Assembly: GCA_963920765.1 (NCBI GenBank)
Contig: OY987246.1
Coordinates: forward strand, 17,542,868-17,606,867
Direction: 5' to 3'
From: Ulota crispa
Taxonomy: Eukaryota > Streptophyta > Bryopsida > Orthotrichales > Orthotrichaceae
DNA length: 64,000 nt
The translations under genes were made by a program, and so were the position numbers. Below are positions 61,801-64,000 of the stretch, one piece after another. Every line of letters begins with the position of its first letter. Within the stretch, counting starts at the first letter, position 1. Below the pieces are notes generated by a model, which saw nothing but the letters and a program-made list of their open reading frames with translations, made no database searches and was not told the origin of the DNA.

Positions 61801-62719
61801 GATGTCTCCATTCCTCGTCCAAGCCCCTGTAAGGCACCATGACTTGGGAGCCCATCCTCGCTGCCAAATAAGAACTACATTAGCTTCACGAGTTAAATCA
61901 ATTCTGCTCCTTATAAAATATTACCAAATCTATTTGCTTTTAGTTTCTCAAAAAATCCAGGATCCTGTAATTCTCCGTTCAAACTAGCTTAACCCTTGAA
62001 CGACCATTGAACGACCATAGGGCATAGTATATACGCTGCCGTATAATTTGCATTTGCTATCAGGAGGGAGTTTTAATTTGAGATCTCATAAACTCACTAT
62101 AATTGCATTGAACTATTTTTCAACTTCTTTGTTGATCTAAAATGTAGTAAAGGTATGAATCCATTTCAAATACAAGAAAAATACCCCGTATTGTACTGGT
62201 CGCAAAGGCACGCTTAGACCTTTAAGGGTTAACTAACCAGGAGCTAACCCTAAAATGCAACAACAAGAACACATACCGAGTTGCTGAACCACATAACGCC
62301 CGAGAAAGCCAGTAGCTCCAAAAACTGTTGCAACGACGCCACTGCAAAATCCGCACCAACATTGTGTCACGTTTGAATCGCAATCCCCTGCTACAGCCCC
62401 TCGGGACTTGATATCTGGTGATCGAGCATTAATGACACAGAAAAGAGCGAAGAAAACTTAGAAAATGTATTCAGAAATGAGAAAAAAGAGATTTATAGCA
62501 CCTCACAGACGATCTACCGCCCGTGCCCTTCTTCACAGGGCGGTGACTGCCCGACACCGCCAACGACGACGAATAACGAACTCCGCCATTGGCGATACCG
62601 AAATCCTTGGCCTGATCGGCAAGGAGATTCGCCTCCTGGTTCTGTAATGCCGCAGCCCAGGCACGCGCATCGGCGGAGGCGGAACGGGTCCCGGCCTTCC
62701 TGACTAGAGCACCCGCCAT
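58817..62719 (-). CDS. NADH dehydrogenase (complex I) 39 kDa subunit, NDUFA9-like
   Basis: This accessory subunit of mitochondrial complex I belongs to the atypical short-chain dehydrogenase family and binds NADPH. Eleven exons in coding order: 62719-62502, 62341-62277, 61860-61775, 61137-61053, 60900-60830, 60649-60518, 60435-60320, 60128-59990, 59795-59727, 59616-59499, 58953-58817. Phases match throughout, giving 411 residues. The N-terminus is Ala/Arg-rich, as in a mitochondrial presequence. KKGTGGRSSVSG precedes the Rossmann glycine motif GATGFLG (81-87). Then come KLMGDLGQIVPMKYDSRDED, GREYETRNFSFEDVN, QPVLVIDVAAAVIAA and GKTFELGGPDVFTVNEL, and a C-terminal region ending in a Gly-rich tail. 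Only the last three exons are less conserved, but their splice phases support them. Three MITEs sit inside the gene: Stowaway-like in intron 3, TTAA type in intron 2 and Mutator-like in intron 10. Confidence 0.94.
59076..59383. mobile_element. Mutator-like MITE in NDUFA9-like intron 10
   Basis: A 308-bp copy of the same family, with perfect 9-bp flanks TTCTTACAA at 59067-59075 and 59384-59392. It lies between the last two coding exons. Confidence 0.93.
61352..61766. mobile_element. Stowaway-like MITE in NDUFA9-like intron 3
   Basis: ACTCCCTCTGTCCCTCTAAA and its inverted partner ending GACAGAGGGAGT bound about 415 bp, with TA on the right flank and CA on the left. This is the classic Tc1/mariner Stowaway terminus. 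The interior matches the unit at 40411-40953. Its edge is only eight bases from the exon-3 splice donor. Confidence 0.82.
61989..62232. mobile_element. TTAA-bounded MITE, family A, in NDUFA9-like intron 2
   Basis: 244 bp from TTAACCCTTGAACGACC to GACCTTTAAGGGTTAA, with the same interior as the copy in the TIR gene. A 13-bp block (attgaacgaccat) is repeated near the left end. Confidence 0.82.
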
Positions 62720-62864
62720 AGCTCCCCCAATCCGCTGCAACCCTAATTCTGAAACCCCCGGAGGAGAACAAACACCTCCTTCGCTCTTCGTCTCCTAGGC
62801 CTCGAGCCTTCTACATTCCAACACCACCATAAATTACGTGACGTTCCCTGCGGTTCCCATGTTT

Positions 62865-63107
62865 TTAACCCTTAAAGGACCGAGCTACTATAATACATAC
62901 TATACTATGTATGCTGCTATATAATTGGCATTTGCTACCAATAAAAAGTTTTAATTTGGGATCTTGACTACCTCACTAGAACAACATTGATCTATATTCC
63001 AACTTCTTTATTGATCTCAAATGTAATAAAAGTGTGGATGCCAAATATAAGAAAAATATGTCATATTATACTGAATGCAAAGGGTTGCTTGATCGTTCAA
63101 GGGTTAA
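62865..63107. mobile_element. TTAA-bounded MITE, family A, upstream of the NDUFA9-like gene
   Basis: 243 bp from TTAACCCTTAAAGGACC to GATCGTTCAAGGGTTAA, about 150 bp before the start codon. Another TTAACCCCTAGATGTCCC terminus shares its last TTAA. Confidence 0.8.
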
Positions 63108-64000
63108 CCCCTAGATGTCCCATTGGAATAGTAGGTATGATGCCATATACTGTACACCAAATAGTGTATTTAGGTTGCCTTAACAATTAGGTTGCCTTAC
63201 CTTGGCAAAATTACCTCATGACTCACCCTTGGCCACATGGAGGGGTATGCAACTCTCTTCATGCTACACTAATTCTTAGTTTTGTCTAAAGTTCCAACTT
63301 TCATGCTCCTTAACTTTGATGCTTGTTAATACACCCAACTTTTGCTTTCTCCAATTTTTATCATAATAATTATTGACCAAAGTTTTTTGTAATCATGGTA
63401 AATATTTAAATAGTGTAAAATGTTGAGAAATTAGTATGGGGCAACCTAAATGCACTATTTGGTGTAGTGTGCACTTGTTACCAATATGAGGTTTTAATTT
63501 AGGATCTGAAATAGCCCATTAGAATTGCATTAATCTATATTCTTTGTTGGTTTTAAATGTAGCAAAAATATGGATTCATTGCTCATCAATTGGTCACTTG
63601 GAGGTGCATGCAACTCTCTATTGTAAATATTTGAATTTCACATAGTTTATGACTTAAACGCAACTAATTTGTTTTTTTAGAGCTTCATTGTTGTTGCTAG
63701 GCCCTTTTAAAATTGTATGTTGCATTAAGTTTTGATAAAAAATAGCCGTGGCAGCAGTAAATATTTACATAGCGTAAAATGTCGAGAAATTAGTGTGCAG
63801 CAACCTTAAGGCAATATTCAGTGTAGAAGAGGTCTTCGGTGACCGGAATCACCGGATGGTTCGCACTTAGATCTAAGACCGTTACCTACAGTGTGAGTCA
63901 AGCGCGGTACAGCACACTCGGAGCCTATGGCCGCTGGGCGCCAAGAGCATTTGACAAGAATCGGAGAACTAAAGCTTACGAACGGCGAGGCTGCCAATGT
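63108..64000. other. Repeat DNA, then a GC-richer window edge
   Basis: Two copies of the AATGTCGAGAAATTAGT repeat block lie at about 63417 and 63778. From 63830 the sequence becomes GC-richer and could be the edge of another gene. The remaining length is too short to call. Confidence 0.4.

Overview
The window is AT-rich nuclear DNA from a land plant or close streptophyte relative. The evidence is spliced genes with GT-AG introns, a chorismate synthase with a plastid-type leader, a plant-type GDP-fucose transporter, nuclear genes for mitochondrial TIM10 and the complex I 39 kDa subunit, and a plant-style TIR protein. Gene density is low, about five confident genes in 64 kb. Most of the rest is non-autonomous transposon debris. 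I cannot name the species; a non-seed plant would fit, but this is a guess.

Layout. 1-9954 holds no recognised gene: it has tandem G+A-rich repeats, a pair of diverged inverted repeats and AT-rich DNA. 9955-13293 (+) is a three-exon TIR-domain gene with a predicted C-terminal membrane segment. 13294-16200 is intergenic with one MITE. 16201-23314 is a very large fold-back element flanked by a perfect 10-bp target duplication; it contains a 27-bp minisatellite in each arm, and an assembly gap flanked by an exact 854-bp duplication that is probably artefactual. 24406-31990 holds small inverted-repeat elements, a near-perfect 1.13-kb hairpin with a 9-bp target duplication, and scattered candidate exons of an unrecognised gene. 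33119-37231 (+) is chorismate synthase in 11 exons. 41437-42507 (-) is an intronless GDP-fucose transporter whose 3' end is tandemly duplicated downstream. 43297-52199 is mostly nested MITEs and AT-rich DNA. 52674-55737 (+) is TIM10 in five exons. 58817-62719 (-) is the NDUFA9-like complex I subunit in 11 exons.

The genes are housekeeping genes of different pathways (shikimate pathway, Golgi nucleotide-sugar transport, mitochondrial import, respiration) plus one probable immune or NAD-signalling TIR protein. They do not form an operon or a cluster. The most striking feature is the density and diversity of inverted-repeat elements, many with recognisable target-site duplications: Mutator-like (9-10 bp), hAT-like (8 bp), PIF/Harbinger-like (TWA), CACTA-like (3 bp), Stowaway-like (TA) and a large set bounded by TTAA. 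Several sit inside introns of the genes or within a few bases of splice sites, and some are nested in one another.

All exon coordinates were set by hand from conserved protein sequence, reading-frame phase and GT-AG borders; no transcript data were available.
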